Source: Geobacter sp. UBA698 (lineage in GTDB: Bacteria > Desulfobacterota > Desulfuromonadia > Geobacterales > Pseudopelobacteraceae). Taken from it: a stretch of 55,392 nucleotides of DNA. Below are positions 53,509 to 55,392 of this stretch, piece after piece. The stretch is taken from positions 48,950 through 104,341 of the forward strand of contig DBMM01000039.1 of assembly GCA_002298925.1 (NCBI GenBank), given 5' to 3'. The number at the start of each line of letters is the position of its first letter. The stretch's first letter is position 1. Under the pieces are notes generated by a model, which worked only from the letters and a program-made list of their open reading frames with translations, had not been told where the DNA came from and ran no database searches. The translations under genes and the position numbers were made by a program.

Positions 53509-54777
53509 ATGCTCGACATGAAATTTCTGCGTGAAAATCTGGATGAGGCCGAACGACGTCTGGCTACCCGTGGCGGTGCCGGCTTCCTGGATGGCTTCCG
53601 TGAACTTGACAGTAAGCGCTTGGCTCTGCTCCGGGAAAGTGAAACGCTCAAGGCCCTGCGCAACAAGGTTTCCGACGAAATTGCCGGCATAAAGGACAAG
53701 AGCCAGGCCCAAGACAAGATCGTGGAGATGCGCACGGTATCGCAGCGCATCAAAGCCATGGATGAGGAACTCAAGCAGGTGGACGAGGAACTGCAGGGGA
53801 TCCTGCTGACCGTGCCCAATCTGCCGGATCCATCAACGCCCATCGGAGCTTCGGAAAGCGAAAATGTGGAGATCAGAAGCTGGGGTGTTCCCCCTGCGTT
53901 CGGCTTTGCGGCCAAGGAACACTGGGATATCGGCGAACAGCTGGGAATTCTGGATTTCGAGCGGGGCGCCAAGCTGACCGGCGCGCGCTTCACCCTTTAC
54001 CGTGGCGCCGGTGCACGGCTGGAGCGGGCCCTGATCAGCTTCATGCTCGACCTGCACACTGAGCAGCATGGTTATGTCGAGGTGCTGCCCCCCTTCATGG
54101 TCAACCGCGACAGTATGACCGGCACCGGCCAGCTTCCCAAGTTCGAGGAGGACCTCTTCAAGATGCAGGATCCGGAGTACTTCCTGATCCCAACCGCCGA
54201 GGTGCCAGTGACCAATATCCATCGCGGCGAGATCCTCAAGCGGAACGACCTGCCCGTCTGCTATGCGGCCTACACACCCTGTTTCCGCCGCGAGGCCGGT
54301 TCCTACGGCAAGGACACCCGTGGCCTGATCAGGCAGCATCAGTTCAACAAGGTGGAGCTGGTCAAGTTCAGCCACCCCGCCGAATCGGAAGCTGAACTGG
54401 AAAAGCTGACCGCCAACGCCGAAAAGGTCCTGCAGCTGCTGGATCTCCCCTACCGCGTGATGGCGCTCTGCAGCGGCGATATCGGTTTTTCAGCGGCCAA
54501 AACCTATGATATCGAGGTCTGGCTGCCGGGGCAGAACTGCTACCGGGAAATATCTTCCTGCAGCAACTTCGGAGATTTTCAGGCCCGCCGTGCCGGCATC
54601 CGCTTCCGCGAGGAGGAGAAATCCAAACCGGAGTTCGTCCACACCATCAACGGTTCCGGCCTGGCGGTGGGGCGCACCGTGGTCGCCATCCTCGAAAACT
54701 ATCAACAGGAAGACGGCTCCGTGTTCGTCCCGGCCGCCTTGAGGCCCTACATGGGCGGCTTGGAGCGAATTGTCTGA
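53509..54777 (+). CDS. serS: Seryl-tRNA synthetase
   Basis: A 422-residue class II synthetase that charges tRNA-Ser. The N-terminal antiparallel coiled-coil arm (LRENLDEAERRLATRGGAGF, LRESETLKALRNKVSDEIAG) is followed by the catalytic core: motif 2 CFRREAGSYGKDTRGLIRQH, motif 3 REISSCSNFGDFQARR and NGSGLAVGRTVVAILENYQ. Standard length. Its cognate tRNA-Ser lies 63 nt downstream. Confidence 0.98.
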   Translation: MLDMKFLRENLDEAERRLATRGGAGFLDGFRELDSKRLALLRESETLKALRNKVSDEIAGIKDKSQAQDKIVEMRTVSQRIKAMDEELKQVDEELQGILLTVPNLPDPSTPIGASESENVEIRSWGVPPAFGFAAKEHWDIGEQLGILDFERGAKLTGARFTLYRGAGARLERALISFMLDLHTEQHGYVEVLPPFMVNRDSMTGTGQLPKFEEDLFKMQDPEYFLIPTAEVPVTNIHRGEILKRNDLPVCYAAYTPCFRREAGSYGKDTRGLIRQHQFNKVELVKFSHPAESEAELEKLTANAEKVLQLLDLPYRVMALCSGDIGFSAAKTYDIEVWLPGQNCYREISSCSNFGDFQARRAGIRFREEEKSKPEFVHTINGSGLAVGRTVVAILENYQQEDGSVFVPAALRPYMGGLERIV

Positions 54778-54797
54778 CGGGTGGCTGCTGTTAATCT

Positions 54798-54826
54798 TTG
54801 AAATTTTGAAATGACTGTGCTATAAA
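54798..54826 (+). promoter_or_regulatory. Promoter of tRNA-Ser
   Basis: TTGAAA (54798-54803), 17-bp spacer, TATAAA (54821-54826), ending 14 nt before the mature tRNA 5' end. Confidence 0.7.
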
Positions 54827-54840
54827 ACGTGTCTCAATCT

Positions 54841-54928
54841 GGAAGGGTGGCCGAGTGGTTTAAGGCAGCGGTCTTGAAAACCGCCGAGTGTAACAGCTCC
54901 GTGAGTTCGAATCTCACCTCTTCCGCCA
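54841..54928 (+). tRNA. tRNA-Ser (anticodon UGA)
   Basis: An 88-nt tRNA with encoded CCA. The acceptor stem GGAAGGG pairs with CTCTTCC (one G-U), the anticodon stem GCGGT/ACCGC has loop CTTGAAA with anticodon TGA at 54875-54877, a long serine-type variable arm is present, and the T-arm is GTGAG-TTCGAAT-CTCAC. It decodes UCA and, by wobble, other UCN codons. Confidence 0.97.
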
Positions 54929-54962
54929 TATCTGCAACTGGCGCTAACGCTAGTCAAAATAT

Positions 54963-55018
54963 AGCCTACTCCTTAAGTGAGATCTGTTCTGGGACCTACT
55001 TAAGAGTAGGCTGTTTTT
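54963..55018 (+). terminator. Strong terminator after tRNA-Ser
   Basis: Stem AGCCTACTC/GAGTAGGCT (9 bp) extended by TTAAGT/ACTTAA (6 bp) with one bulged C, a 19-nt loop and a TGTTTTTG tail. It ends the tRNA transcript. Confidence 0.9.
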
Positions 55019-55097
55019 GTATGCATGTCATGTCATTGCTGCTATATGAGGATTGGATGATACCTGCATCTCAAGTGCTGGGGTGGGGCAAACCGGA

Positions 55098-55392
55098 TCA
55101 TTCGTTTAAGTCAAAAAGAGCATTCAACAAGAGCTGTTGGTAACTCTGTCGAAGTTGTGGATAAGTCGCAAATTTATCATCTGTAATCAGGTACTTTATC
55201 GGATTGCACATCGAATGGGCATGTCTTGTAACTGCCTGAAATGGTGTGTAAATAGTTAATTTGCGCGGTATACGATCGTGGCTGGCTGCATAAGCAATTG
55301 AACCTATTAAAAAACAATGGAAAAGTTGATAACTCACGAAAAAAGATGAATTTTTGCCAATGAGGCGTGAATTATACGGGCCTGCTGGCTTA
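55098..55392 (-). CDS. Partial ORF at window edge, possible degenerate transposase C-terminus
   Basis: On the minus strand a frame stays open from the window edge to TGA at 55098 (about 97 codons); a GTG start at 55337 would give 79 residues, but the frame runs off the window. The stretch YQLFHCFLIGSIAYAASHDRIPRKLTIYTPFQAV weakly resembles the C-terminal helix-and-PR-x-L-S-F block of IS4-type transposases. Base composition is clearly more AT-rich than the rest of the window, consistent with acquired DNA. It also carries one DnaA-box-like TGTGGATAA (55156-55164). It may equally be non-coding. Confidence 0.25.
   Translation of the reverse strand, partial: KPAGPYNSRLIGKNSSFFVSYQLFHCFLIGSIAYAASHDRIPRKLTIYTPFQAVTRHAHSMCNPIKYLITDDKFATYPQLRQSYQQLLLNALFDLNE

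Noticed and set aside
53428..53712. N-terminal extension of the CapA-like frame
   Set aside because: It runs antisense through the serS start and upstream of a clear signal peptide at 53427, so it is not coding.
55156..55164. DnaA-box-like TGTGGATAA in AT-rich DNA, considered as oriC
   Set aside because: Only one match is present, with no cluster of boxes, no dnaA or dnaN nearby and no DUE-like repeats, so there is no support for an origin.

Overview
The window looks like chromosome of a Geobacter-type deltaproteobacterium (Desulfuromonadia / Geobacterales; inferred from gene content, no database search was possible). Pointers are: an F1Fo ATP synthase operon with paired b' and b subunits, no a/c genes, and parA-parB directly upstream; a diguanylate cyclase with two periplasmic CxxCH haem motifs; an mla lipid-transport operon with an embedded tolC-family gene; the hopanoid glycosyltransferase HpnI; and an ArnD-like deacetylase followed by a DUF4911 protein. 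The DNA is moderately GC-rich, with an AT-rich patch at the extreme right end.

Layout. 0-1.6 kb: oleate hydratase. 1.6-11.3 kb: a one-directional run of ten exported or envelope-associated proteins (Ig-like/DUF3494 lipoprotein, triple-BON protein, beta-barrel/Ig/OmpA chimera, DUF2959 lipoprotein, small coiled-coil protein, Gln-rich protein, small beta-barrel, DUF4398 lipoprotein, OmpA-family lipoprotein, Pro/Gly/His-rich protein). 11.6-16.1 kb: secreted alpha/beta hydrolase, AI-2E-family permease, YgiQ radical SAM protein. 16.3-22.5 kb (minus strand): cold-shock gene, mlaE-F-D-tolC-mlaC, hpnI and an MnmM-like methyltransferase. 22.6-33.0 kb (plus): RluA-family pseudouridine synthase, haem-binding diguanylate cyclase, parAB, atpF'FHAGDC. 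33.2-34.6 kb: an unrecognised protein and a TIGR01212/YhcC radical SAM protein. 34.6-47.9 kb (minus): a potassium block with kdpABCDE, kup, a cation exchanger and a KimA-like K+ symporter. 48.0-53.4 kb: ArnD-like and DUF4911 genes, FadL, a B12-radical SAM protein and a CapA-like protein. 53.5-55.4 kb: serS, tRNA-Ser(UGA), a strong terminator, and an AT-rich tail with a possible transposase remnant.

The most interesting signal is in the potassium block. Both the kdpABC operon and the KimA-like transporter gene are preceded by a small ORF beginning MK-x-YLFD whose stop codon overlaps the transporter start codon. Upstream of each small ORF is the same arrangement of half-sites on the coding strand: TTGA, TTGA, TTGA and TTTAT with start-to-start spacings of exactly 11, 21 and 11 bp. 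This is the geometry expected for two tandem dimers of an OmpR/PhoB-family regulator. KdpE, encoded in the window, is the obvious candidate, so this looks like a K+ regulon with a shared operator and a translationally coupled leader protein.

Secondary signals are the envelope cluster, where an Ig-like module has moved between neighbouring genes and an approximately 84-bp duplication flanks the DUF4398-OmpA pair; a 58-bp cruciform repeat between atpD and atpC; and an OmpA-like domain lacking its canonical peptidoglycan-binding Asp.
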